Part shown: positions 33,651-44,975 of the stretch, piece after piece
Numbering within the stretch: position 1 is the stretch's first letter
Layout: each line of letters starts with the position of its first letter
From: Adiantum capillus-veneris
Lineage: Eukaryota; Streptophyta; Polypodiopsida; Polypodiales; Pteridaceae
Length of the DNA: 64,000 nt
Assembly: GCA_014529385.2 (NCBI GenBank)
Contig: CM043946.1
Location: 32,816,558-32,880,557 of the forward strand
Direction: 5' to 3'
Translations under genes and position numbers: made by a program
Notes under the pieces: generated by a model
Told to the model about the DNA's origin: nothing
What the model saw: the letters and a program-made list of their open reading frames with translations, nothing else
The model's database searches: none

Positions 33651-35075
33651 AGTGGATGTGTTTTAAAAGTAAGTATTTTGTAGTCCAATTCTTATCATTT
33701 TGTTTCAAGTTTGCATATATTCTCATGAGATTTCTTAAAGATTATAATGCTTGTTAAAGTGAAAAGCTATATTATGTTCCTCAAATTTTTTATATTTTTT
33801 ATAAATTTTGGGTCATAAACTTGGTCCGTTTATCTTTCATTTCCCATGATATTTGAAAGCATATAGTGATTCAAGAGTCAACAAAAGATTTCAAAATAAA
33901 ACCATCACTTAATGACCAGTATATAGCTGCATACCAAGTAAGTGAGTATGCTTGCCATGAAATCCATATTCATAGACGGTCAAGAATCCCAAGAAACCAT
34001 CCAAAACTAAGAGAATTGAGAGGAAGAAACTCCAAATGTCATAGCCGTGTTGTATTTCCAATTTTTCTTTAAATTTCTACTTTTCTAAAGAGGCAAGAAA
34101 ACCCCTTTTTTTTACCTTTCAATTTTTTTAAATTTGAGTTAACCATATAAATAAACTTTCCCCTAGAACAAAAGAAATTCATCACAAGGCCAATTAACAT
34201 TTTAAAAAACTTTTTTTATTTGATACAAGTATGCCTGTGTGTGTATCACAGATCAAGGTGATTATGACTACAACATCTCCAATTGCCACATTTAATCAGG
34301 CATTGTAAAAGGGGAAAGAAAAGGGATTGGGAGAAAACATGCTCAATGAAAAACCAGTCACCAAAAGTGTGTGTGTGTGTGTGTGTGTGTGTTGTTGTTG
34401 TTGTTGTTGTTGTTTTTAGATTTATACTTTATACACAAAGGAACATAATATCTCCGAAGGCAAATGGCTTTAGACTAGGGACAAGGATTAGCACAAAAAC
34501 AACTCAGCCTTTGATTCATTTTGGTACGTCATAATGAGAATGAGGTATCATTCTAGTGTTTTGTACATATGATAGTCAAGAATAAGTGATTCTAAAGTGA
34601 ACGAGGCTAGGTTCAATAGTGATAGACAATAGCAAAGCCAAAAAAGATTCTAAGTAAAGATAGAGTCCTCACATGCATCCATATAAACAAGTTAACAAAT
34701 CCGATAGCCTTGGATACGTTTTACAGACATAAACAAACCCTATCACTTTTTATCCATGTCCTACTTAAAAACACTCTTTAAAAAACCTACCATCCATGAA
34801 GAGTCAAATACAACAAGTAACCATTTTAAGAAAAAATGTTATGAAGCTATCATAGTGATATCAAGAGGCCGTTACCCCTCCTTATCAAGTGTAAAGTGTA
34901 TTTCAAACTTTAACCATTTTTTAAAGGCTTGTGATTAGAAGGCCATCACCCCTTCTGATCCAAGCAAAGTCTTTATAGTAGGTTTTAAAAGTAAGTAGTT
35001 ACACCATTTTTCTAAAAGAAATTATACACAATAATAAGATCAAGTTCTAATCAGAAGGCCATCACCCCTTCTGAT
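33622..35075. repeat. Three copies of an ATCAGAAGG...CCTTCTGAT hairpin
   Basis: Copies lie at 33622-33647, 34934-34959 (one change, ATTAGAAGG) and 35050-35075. Each has a 9-base stem around the loop CCATCACC. A fourth, degenerate version is at about 34858-34885. The stem and loop are conserved while the flanks differ, and two copies lie only 116 bases apart. Function is unknown. Confidence 0.65.
34367..34413. repeat. (GT)n(TTG)n compound microsatellite
   Basis: About 12 GT units followed by about seven TTG units. Confidence 0.95.
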
Positions 35076-35164
35076 CCAAATGTTTTACCCATTTTTATCC
35101 CATGAAGCCATTTTTGTCAAACCATTTTAGACTTTAAGATATTCTTGTTACCAATGAGATCCAA

Positions 35165-35285
35165 ATGGTTTAATCACTTTCTAGTCAAAAAATATCTACG
35201 GTTTAATTACTCCTTTAGTCAAAAAATGTTTAATCACTTCATAGCCCAATCAATGGTTTAATCACTTTTTAGTCAAAAATTGCCC
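35165..35285. repeat. Short tandem repeat of GTTTAATCACTTTTTAGTC type
   Basis: Four imperfect copies of a unit of roughly 30-40 bases in an AT-rich stretch just before element C. No gene is present between 33660 and 35403. Confidence 0.55.
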
Positions 35286-35403
35286 AACTAAATACCAATT
35301 GTATTGAAACTCCAACAAAGTCATTCGGCTTAACTTTCCATGTACTGCTATAAAACCATAGTATATTAGGCTAAAAAGCCATCTGTAAAGCTACAATACT
35401 TAA

Positions 35404-35630
35404 TGTTACCATATACATGTGGTAGTGATGTGTGTGAACACACTAGGACCGCCGGGGAATTTTTCCCCTCTTTAAGAGGTTTTTTCCCATGAGCATTGTA
35501 TATACGCCCATCACTCTAGGGCTATCTATCTTTCCATTGCACACTAAGTTATACACTCTCTATTGTGTGCCTTGAGCTTCCTTTGTCTTCTTCAAGCTGT
35601 GTGTGTTTCTCTGCAACCCCAATTCCAACA
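35404..35630 (+). repeat. 5' LTR of element C
   Basis: 227 bases, TGTTACC to CAACA. The PBS at 35633-35645 reads TGGTATCAGAGTA, one change from that of A and B. Confidence 0.93.
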
Positions 35631-35929
35631 ATTGGTATCAGAGTAGGTCGCGTCCTCCCGGGCTTAGTCACCAGCTACTCCAGCACACGCCTGCTCACTT
35701 TCTCCGATTTCAGTGAGCATTTTCAATTTGGGCTCATTTTGGCCTCCATTTCCACTACAGGCAGGTCTGCACAAGCAATTTTTTCATTTTGTGCAGTATT
35801 TCTGTTAGTGTTTTTTTTTGCATAACAGGTGCCTTATAGTCTTCTACGGTTTGTGCTATATAGCACGTATTATTCCCGCTCCATTTCTCCTATTTTCGTG
35901 CAGTTTTCACATCAGGTACAACATTTACC

Positions 35930-38900
35930 ATGGCTGACAACAACAACACAGATGAGTTCAAGATGTTTGTTGTTGAGGACAGGTTGGATGGGGACAACTA
36001 CCCTATGTGGGCTTATATGATGCAACATGTTCTTGTGTCAAAGGGCGTCTGGAACATTGTGCAGGGCATTGATGTACGTCTTGGTTTTGAGGATGTAGGC
36101 GATGTTGAGGATGTTGCAGGTCTTTCTGCAAGGATTGCTGATGTTAGAGTTGTTTTGCCTACGGCAGAACAAGCTCGTTGGGATGTTAAGGATGCACAGG
36201 CTCATGCATTGATTGCGTTGTCTGTGAAGCGCACCATTGTTCCTCACATCCCTTCAGCAAAATCTGCAAAACAAGCTTGGGATATTTTGGGTGGTATTTA
36301 TGCAAGTCGCAATGAGGATCAAATTGCTTTGCTGCGTAAAGAGTTGGAGTCAAAGATTATGCATGAGGAAGATGATATGGACACTTTCCTTGTTAGTGTC
36401 AAGGATATCAATGAGCAACTCATTTCTGCAGGTGAAGTCATTTCAGACAGTTCCCTTGTGCAGACTGTTCTTGATGCCTTACCAGATTCTTGCCAGACTT
36501 TTTCTAGTACTTGGAGACTTATGACCCAAGGAAATCCTGAAGTTGTCAAGTTTGGTGCATTATACACATTGCTGTTGCAAGAGTCACTTTCTAGAAAAAA
36601 ACAGGACTAGACAATGTGCAGTTGAACAGGCTTTCATTGCTTCTCAAAGAAAGGGTGGTAATTGCAAACTCCGTCCTTGGCGGATTACCTGTACTTTGTG
36701 ACTTTCATTGATGATTACTCTAGGAATGCATGGGTATTTCCGCTTAAAGCGAAGTCTGAAGTTTTTATGTGCTTCAAACAATTTCTGGCTATGGCTGAAA
36801 ATGTCTCGAAATGTACTATGGGCACCCTCCGTTCCGATCGAGGGGGGGAGTATATGTCTCATGAATTTAATGCATTTCTCGCTAGTGGTGGGATAAAACA
36901 CCAATGTACAGTGCCTTATACACCTCAACAAAATGGTGTTGCTGAAAGGAAAAACAGGTCACTTACGAAAATGGCACAAAGTATGGTCAAAAGTCAAGCT
37001 TTGCCGCATTGTTTTTGGCTTGAGGCCATCATGTGTGCCACTTATGTACTTAACAGGTGTCCTACGAAAGCTTTGCAGTCTATTACTCCATATGAAGCAA
37101 GGCATGGTAGAAAGCCTTATTGAGCACATGCGTGTTTTTGGTTGTTTGGCATATGCTTTGGTGCCGCAAGTGCAGCGCAGAAAATTGGATGATAAGACTG
37201 TCAAATGTATTTTTGTTGGTTATAGTGCTGAAAGCAAAGGTTACAGGTTGTATCATCCGCAAACAAAACGTATTCTAGTTTCACGGGATGTAGTGTTTGT
37301 GGAAGATTCTATTCAGCCCTTGCTGTCATGTACTAGAGACAGTAATGTAAGCTCACAGGACATTTATGACACTTTGTTGCCTCTTTTCAGTGGTGGAAAT
37401 ACAAATGTAAGTTCCAATGAGGCAAATGTAAAGCCTATGGGGGTTTCTGAAAATGCTACAGATCAGTCTATTACCGATGCAGATGTACATGATGTACTCG
37501 ATGAGGAAAGGGCTGAAAATGAGCAAGCTGGAGGTATGCCAAAATTGCTGGTGCACACTTTGCGTGATAGTAAATTGGATGCACCTTTATCTAGTCGTAC
37601 TCGTTCAGCCTCTCGCCATGGATCTTATGCATCAGATTGTTATGCTTTGGCTGTGTCTAGTTTACATGATGTTGAGGACCCTCTGTCTTTTGATGAAGCA
37701 CAGAATTCAAAAAATTGGATGGATGACATGCAATTAAAATATGATGCACTTATAGAAAATGACACATGGACTTTATGTGATTTGCCTCCTGGCAAAAAGG
37801 CCATTGGTACGAAGTGGGTTAACAAGTTGAAACGCAAGCCGGATGGTGAGATTGATCGCCATAAGGCTCGACTTTTTGCAAAGGGTTATGCACAAAAAAA
37901 AGGCATAGATTATGAAGAGACTTTTGCTCCCACTTGTCGTATGACTACTGTGCATTTTCTAGGTGCATTGGCAGCTCATTTTGGTTGGGATGTACATCAA
38001 TCAGACATTGTTACTGCTTTCTTAAATGGTGACATATTTGAGGAAGTTTATGTAACACAGCCTCGCGGTTTTGTCATAAAAGTACAAGAGGACAAAGTGT
38101 GCAAATGTAAGAAGGCTTTGCATGGGTTGAAGCAATCTCCTCGTGCTTGGTATGAGAAGGCTGACATTCATTTGGTCAAACAAGGCTTTCGTAATAGTCC
38201 AACAGAAAGCACATTGTATATAAAGCGTGAGGGTGATGTATTTCTCATTGTGGTAAATGAGGCAATGAACAGCCTATGGGGGTTTCTGAATGAGGCAAAT
38301 GTACACCCTATGGGGGTTTCTGAAAATGTCGTAGATCAGCCTATTACTGATGCAGATGTACATGATGTACTTGATGAGAAAAGGGCTGAAAATGAGAAGG
38401 CTAGAGGTATGCCAAAATGGCTGGTGCACACTTTGCGTGACAGTAAATTGGATGCACCTTTGTCTAGTCGTACTCGTTTAGGCTCTCGCCATGCATCTTA
38501 TGCATCAGATTGTTATGCTTTGGCTGTGTCTAGCTTACATGATGTTGAGGAGCCTCTAACTTTTGATGAAGCACAAAATTCAGAAAATTGGATGGCTGCC
38601 ATGCAATCAAAATATGATGCACTTATAGAAAATGACACATGGACTTCATGTGATTTGCCTTCTGGCAAAAAGGCCATTGGTACGAAGTGGGTTTACAAGT
38701 TGAAACGCAAACCGGATTGTGAGATCGATTGCCATAAAGCTCGAGTTGTTGCAAAGGGTTATGCACAGCAAAAAGGCATAGATTACAAACAGACTTTTGC
38801 TCCCACTTGTCGTATGACTACTGTACGTTTTCTATGTGCATTGGAAGCTCATTTTGGTTGGGATGTACATCAATCAGACATTGTTACTTCTTTCTTGAAT

Positions 38901-40065
38901 GGTGACATATTTGAGGAAGTTTATGTAACGCAGCCTCGCGGTTTTGTCATGAAAGGACAAGAGGACAAAGTGTGTAAATGTAACAAGGCTTTGTATGGGT
39001 TGAAGCAATCTCCTCGTGCTTGGTATGAGAAAGCTGACACTTATCTGGTCAAACAAGGCTTTCGTAACAGTCCAACAAAAAGCACATTGTATGTAAAGCA
39101 TGAGGGTGATGTATTTCTCATCGTGGTTCTTTATGTTGATGATTTGCTGATCATTGGACCAAATGAGAGACATATTGCTGAATTTAAGGCTGATTTGAAT
39201 TCTACTTTCAAGATGAAAGATTTGGGGCTGTTGCATCATTACTTGGGTATACAGTTTAAGCAGTGTGATGGTGGTATTTCCTTGTGTCAAAAAAGTTACA
39301 TAGAGACATTGCTATGTAAGTTTGGACTTGAGGATTGCAAACCTATTGCCACTCCCATGGAAACAGGTTTGAAGTTGAGACTACATGATGCTGGCGATCC
39401 TGTTGATGTCACTCTTTATCAAACTGATGTTGGCTGCCTCATTTATGTATGCAACACGAGGCCAGATATTCAGTTTGCAGTCTCACAGGTCAGCAGATTT
39501 ATGCATAGCCCAGGGTCTAAGTATTGGGAGGCTATCAAGAGGATTTTCCGCTACCTTAGTGGCACTTTACATCTTGGCTTGTTTTATCCCAAGGGGGGAT
39601 CATTGCCGCCAAACTTACATGCTTTTTCGGACTCAGATTGGGCTAGTTTTTTTTACACAAGAGTGTCCACAAGTGGTTTTTATTTCATGCTTGGCAGTTC
39701 ATGCATATCAACCTATTGTGGCCACTTCGAGTTGTGAGGTTGAGTACAGGGCAGTCTTCACAGCTACGATTGAGTGTGTATGGCTCAGACGCCTTATGGC
39801 GGGTGTGAGACAGGACATTGCCAACACTATCTACACTGACAATCATAGCACATTGGCAATTGCGAGGAACCCAGTTTTTCATGCTCGTACAAAGAACATT
39901 GAGGTGCATTACCACTATGTCAGGGAGAGGCTCTCAGCAGGAGAGATCAGCTTGGCTTATGTGCCAACACAGGACAACCTTGTAGATCTTTTCACAAAGG
40001 CATTGTCTCGTGAGAAGCTTGAAGCTTTCCGCAAAGCTTTGGGCTTACTCCCCTTTGTGGACTGA
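35930..40065 (+). pseudogene. Copia gag-pol of element C with a deletion and a duplicated RT segment
   Basis: The start is the ATG at 35930. Gag runs to a one-base insertion in an A run at about 36600. At about 36660 the sequence jumps from gag to the integrase catalytic core, losing the zinc knuckle, protease and pre-integrase. A two-base loss at about 37113 shifts the frame. From there an open frame runs to 39737 and contains the RT N-terminal half twice: 37405-38254, which stops before YVDD, and about 38290 on, which is complete with YVDDLL at about 39131. A 17-base loss at about 39712 shifts the frame in RNase H, which then ends in LLPFVD at 40065. The junction near 38254 carries a 34-base stutter around CCTATGGGGGTTTCTG. 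Confidence 0.92.
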
Positions 40066-40140
40066 TCATGTCCTCAGGGCATGGCACTTCCCTTTACTCA
40101 TGTGACAACTCTCGTTCACCGCATCACTCTAGGGGGGATT

Positions 40141-40367
40141 TGTTACCATATACATGTGGTAGTGATGTGTGTGAACACACTAGGACCGCCGGGGCATTTT
40201 TTCCCTCTTTAGGAGGTTTTTTCCCCCGAGCATTGTATATACGCCCATCACTCTAGGGCTATCTATCTTTCCATTGCACACTAAGTTATACACTCTCTAT
40301 TGTGTGCTTTGAGCTTCCTTCGTCTTCTCCAAGCTGTGTGTGTTTCTCTGCAACCCTAATTCCAATA
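40141..40367 (+). repeat. 3' LTR of element C
   Basis: 227 bases, preceded by the polypurine tract AGGGGGGATT (40131-40140) and followed by CTCAA. Confidence 0.93.
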
Positions 40368-40372
40368 CTCAA

Positions 40373-41300
40373 GAAATATGAGAATAATCTAGTAGTGCTA
40401 GGAATGTCCTAGAAATTTCTTTCTAAAAGATGAATAAAGAATGTCAACTATCCGAATAGGTTAAGTCTGTAATCATAAAAGGATTAGTGATGTAGCCTAC
40501 CAAAAGTCAAAGCTACAATCACTAGTTTCCTCCATATATATTTTCATATAAAAAGCTACTTAGCCACAATGATTTGTAAACTGATAGTGCCTTTGATAGT
40601 TTCAACCAATCATCATGATAGTGCCAGAAAAGGCTCCAAAAAATTGGCTGCAAAACTTCCCAGAATTAACAGTCTATGCAATACAGCTAAATAGTTTTAA
40701 AAGATACAATTCAAGAGTTTAAATTATTCCTAGTCACATTAGCATTGCACACCAGGTAGTAAAACAACTATTAGATCATTAAATGGGAATAAAAAGGTGT
40801 TATTAACAAGGTGTTAGGCAAGTTATTAGCCATCAATCACAAAGTATGTGCCATTAGCAAGCTAGGTTTGAGATAAAACATCCCCTTTAAACCCTAAAAG
40901 GGCTATGTGAATAGTTAAAATGCCTAACAATAGAACATAACCAAGTAGAAAGGCTTAAAAACACCATATCAGCCAATCATTTTGGAGCCAGCAGGTGGCC
41001 AACATGACCTAATTTTTTTATTTAAAAATATATGAAAATTTACTAGGTAAAACCAATGAGAAGGACCCCACATTTCTCAATCAATCTCACTTAGAAACTA
41101 TTTTGGGGAGAACAAAGCCAATTTTAGCACAACCTTTCCATAGAAAATATTAACAAACCACTATACTGATCATATTTGGCAAAACAATTAATTCATGTTA
41201 AAAATCACAGTACTGTTAATTGTCATAGTCCATAACCCTTTAATAACAACAACCAATTACTATGGAAAAACCAGAAGTAGGTGGCAAAAAACTTGTATTA
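40373..41300. other. Stretch without a gene
   Basis: AT-rich sequence with many CTAAA and AACCAT phrases. No coding frame, repeat edge or RNA motif could be supported. Confidence 0.4.
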
Positions 41301-41627
41301 AACATGGCATAGCACCCACCTGAGAGACGGTGCTCTGCTCAAACAACTCCATAGTGCAAGGCCTTAGTGTAGGAAGCTTAACAATCCACACCCCACGATA
41401 TAATCGACAGAAAAATCAAGCCCTCAAACTCACTTTTCGGGCCACACACAAATGCACGTAAGGCTAAGTGAGGGGAAGGAGCATCTCTCACCATTAAATA
41501 AAGGTTCCATCTATTGATTACAAACATCGACACCTGCAGGGACCGCTTTACAGAATTCGTGCAGGATCCACTTGAGCAAGCAGCACCATACCCCCAATAT
41601 GCCAGCAAAACATTGTGGTAAAGGCGC

Positions 41628-41630
<3 letters not shown>

Positions 41631-41680
<50 letters not shown>
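41631..41680. repeat. (GA)n microsatellite
   Basis: About 25 uninterrupted GA units. The long Glu/Arg open frame across it is a by-product. Confidence 0.95.
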
Positions 41681-41683
<3 letters not shown>

Positions 41684-41698
41684 CGGGGATGCTACTAA

Positions 41699-41882
41699 GT
41701 ATTAGGCAGGGGCCCGACATATCTCTACTCATCACGCTTGGGGAGAGGACTATTAGTTAAAGGTGTGTACCCAGCGGTGCGAGGGTTTAAGTATTAGGCA
41801 GGGGCCCGACATATCTCTACTCATCACGCTTGGGGAGAGGACTATTAGTTAAAGGTGTGTACCCAGCGGTGCGAGGGTTTAA
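41699..41882. repeat. Perfect 92-base tandem duplication
   Basis: Units 41699-41790 and 41791-41882 look identical by eye. They start just after the GA tract, and the second leads directly into the dispersed block 41883-42240. Identity suggests a recent event. Confidence 0.88.
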
Positions 41883-42240
41883 AAGCTCAATGAGAATACA
41901 CCTTAGGGGCTTGTTCACATAATCATCACAAAGTTAGATTAACCCAGGTTAGTTTAGGGGTGAGTTCATCCAACAAAAATGTCCAAGGGGCTAAGCCAAA
42001 GATGATGTCATACAGTCGAGGTTCAAAAAATTTCTAGGAGAGTTATATATTCTAGGTAATAAGTGTCAAGTCCCTTGGAAAATATTTGTATTAAAAAAAT
42101 TATGGTCATGGAAGGGTAGTTAAGGGTGTGATCAACCCTAAATTGTATACAAAGGTTTAGTTTATACATGAGTTTTTAGTTAAACCTCAAGTACACCAAT
42201 CCTTATAATTACATACAAGCCAAGAGGGTGCAAAAAAGGA
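41860..42240 (-). repeat. Dispersed repeat, inverted copy of 15315-15700
   Basis: See 15315-15700. It lies between the 92-base duplication and the block at 42285-42400 that resembles 33511 and 34719. Confidence 0.75.
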
Positions 42241-42493
42241 ATTAGTCTCAGAGAGGGTCTCTAGTTTTTCAATGGGATTTATTTTAATGGAATACGTATT
42301 ACAGGTGTCAACAAACCTATCAGTTGCTATCTAAGTCCTACTTAAAACCTTTTCAATGTATACCTACCATCCATGCAGTGTTAAATATCAACAATATCCA
42401 TTCTCAAAATAGTAAGCACCACACAAAAGTGACATGTATGTGCGTGTGTGTGTGTGTGCTCGCCCTTACCCAGGCACCATCCTCAGTGAGCCA

Positions 42494-42524
42494 GTAATAG
42501 GCCCATTGAGTATGGGTCTACTAC
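42494..42524. other. Conserved hairpin, copy 2
   Basis: GTAATAGGCCCAT, loop TGAGT, ATGGGTCTACTAC: 13 pairs, two of them G-U in RNA. It is the counterpart of 32360-32398. Confidence 0.65.
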
Positions 42525-42779
42525 CTAATTAATGTGATGAGTTTAATATGTTTAATTTTTAAACTAGGCCTGCCATTTCATGTAATAGATTTTCTGATAG
42601 TATTAATGAAGTTAGCCCTTTTAAAATTATTATAGTAGTATTTGTTAACAAGGTGGTTGATTTCTTCCCAAGCAATGAAGGTGTCAGATGAGGAGTACAA
42701 GATCATGTAAAGTAAACTTGAACAAGAATTTAGTGCAGCTTTAGGCGGTTGATTAATTTTCTTTTTTATGAACTCCGTA

Positions 42780-43349
42780 GCTCAGACTTTCAAATTTTCC
42801 TTTTTCCAGATGAAATGGAGATCAAAATCCCATTGTAAGGACTGTGCAAGGAAATTGAGAAATTCTAGAGGTAGAAAAGAATTCAGAAGGAGTATTGAAA
42901 CCATTTCCCAAAGTTGGTTCAATTTTGAGGTAGTTTTGATAAATAGATAAGATTTCATTGTGAAAAGATCTATTATTAAGGCTAAGAATATCATCCATAT
43001 ACCTATAGGTGTGAGTAAAAAGGGAGTGTTTTTAGTTAGTATTATTATTCTCCATGGTTGTGAGAAACTATCTGCATTCAAACTAAGCAAGGTATAGGTT
43101 ACACATAAGGGGGGAGCAAGAAAATCCCATTGGGATACCAAGACATTGATTGTAGCAACTATTACTGAATTGAGCTACACAATTATCAAGAAGCCATGAA
43201 ATATAACTGTATAACTTACCTTCTTTGAAGTGAGCAGTATGAATTACGTTAGACATTTTTGTCCATTTAGGTTTACTTGCAACAAGGGAAATATAAGAGA
43301 GGCCTCTTACTTTGCCATTATTAAATGCAATTTTAATCATCTTCTTCAA
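42780..43349 (-). pseudogene. Relic of a Penelope-like reverse transcriptase, copy 2
   Basis: On the minus strand a frame (43349-43083) reads YISWLLDNCVAQFSN, then CLGIPMGFSCSPLMCNLYLA (GIPMG at 43125-43139). After a frame change it gives TYRYMDDILSLNNRSF (YMDD at 42990-43001) and ends about 42790. Both RT signature blocks are intact, so this copy decayed less than 32690-33110, and the spacing between them is the same 149 bases. The block L.DN....F....Q..GIPMG..C.PL...L.L is the form I know from Penelope-like elements of animals and some plants and algae. It is not copia, gypsy or L1, whose motifs differ. The endonuclease part is not found. Confidence 0.55.
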
Positions 43350-43698
43350 AATGTTTTTTAATCCAAGATCCCCATTAAGGAGAATGTTTTTGTAACATTA
43401 TCAACAAAGAAAAGATAAAATATTTTCTTCGGGAGGTTAAGTGTAGCCTTAGTAAATGCTTTTACAAGCCAATATGGATTGTATTGGATTTTAAGAAAAT
43501 TCGAACATATTCTTGTTTTTTGGCACTTATTGAAGCCGTCCGAGGCAAGAAACAAGAGAGGCGGCCTCTAAACACTCCTCAAGGCTCTTGTGCTACTCAA
43601 TTGGGACTAGGACAACCACAAACAAGAAAAAAAACAACAAACTTACAGGCAACAAACAAGTGAAGGGGCACCACCTAGTTAAAGAGCCAACTAGGATG

Positions 43699-43890
43699 TG
43701 TTGGGGTATAAAGCCCAATGTGGTCGCCCAGGTAAGTGGGTGGGCCGCCAGGTATGTACACATATTCTTTTGTAAAAACCTAATAAGAACTCACTATGCT
43801 CTACACATTACAGTAGAGCGAGTTCACCATATCGTCGTGCTCTTCTTCTCGCACTCTCTCTCGCGTCGCACTTCTGCTCGTACTCCTTCA
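43699..43890 (+). repeat. 5' LTR of element D
   Basis: 192 bases, preceded by GGATG. One extra A relative to the 3' LTR at about 43719. Confidence 0.93.
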
Positions 43891-44975
43891 ACTGGTATCA
43901 GAGCTCAGATCGAGGCTCGGGGCAGCACTACAGGAGGCTAGAGTCACCAACTCAGATTGGAGTGAAATTTGACAGGCGAAGACATGGCCCCAAATCTCGT
44001 GGGAATTCCTGAAGGGCGTGGTGTTGTCAAAATTTCATTCTGAGGTCATCTCGGCCACCGTTCGGCTTTGACAAAGGTCTGCGCAGGCCATTTTCGACTA
44101 CGTGGTCTCGACGGGTGTAGATCCGACTCTACAAATTTGGGGTTTTCGGCCTACGACTGCAGGTGCTGAGGATATCGACACTCCCAGAGTGTTGATTTGT
44201 GGTTGTCTACACATCGAAGGACGGCTCACAGTTTTTGGAGACGTGTCACATACGACACGGACGCATCTACACACAGACTGTAGGCGACATCCACTAGTTC
44301 ATCAGGTAGCTTATGTTTGCTGCTTGATATTCCAGATTTCATCCTGACATTGCAGGTACTTCCACATGGGATGTATTGTCAGAGATGATGTATGTTTGTT
44401 GAGGGTTTGCTGGCTGTGAGTCACGCAACAAACAACCGCCGCAGCGGTTACAGCATATAGTGGGAAATTTGTGGATGTATGACTTTGTGGGAAGTCTATG
44501 TACTGTTAGATTTACTGCAGCCTTTGTTGAGGGTCGAGTGAAGTTTTATTGAGCTGGGGGATTCTCGAATGTTGAGATCCTTTCGGTGATACAGGTCTTG
44601 GAGCGATCCCTCGAGCACCCTTAGATAGGCAGCTAGGATGTATTGACTGTGAGTTAGACAGTTGGGATTGCATCTTTGCTTTACTGCCGTTGAGGCATTG
44701 TCGCAGTCTATGCTTATAGGACAGTGAGAGACAGTACAGGTGCAGGACAGGTTTACCCGCAGCTTACAGTGTCAGAGAGACAGTGTTTTTTGAGCTGTTT
44801 TTGGTCTGTTTTTAGTACACCAGAGCCATTTTACAAAGGAGACTCTGCCAAAGTTTCTGCAGAATCTGAAGCTTTCTTGGTTCATTTGACAGGTTGATAT
44901 TGGTTCAGAGGTCAGTTTACAGGGGGAAATCTGCCGAATTTTTCCCAGGAAAGTAAACCACTGTGAAGCGTAGCT

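Larger units (their letters stand above)
35404..40367 (+). mobile_element. Ty1/copia LTR retrotransposon C (4964 bases), internally rearranged
   Basis: LTRs 35404-35630 and 40141-40367, 227 bases each, differing at about ten positions by eye. The last bases of the 3' LTR read CAATA instead of CAACA. The flanks are CTTAA (35399-35403) and CTCAA (40368-40372), a target duplication with one later change. Internally about 1.0 kb of gag/protease/integrase is missing and about 0.86 kb of the polymerase region is present twice. It is the same family as A and B. Confidence 0.93.

Noticed and set aside
33622-35075. Hammerhead motifs in the repeated hairpins, as found in some Penelope-like terminal repeats
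   Set aside because: Neither strand shows CTGATGA with a matching GAAA.
36933-37120. First 60 or so codons of the long frame 36933-39737 in element C
   Set aside because: They are an out-of-frame reading of integrase sequence. The true frame is entered only after the two-base loss at about 37113.
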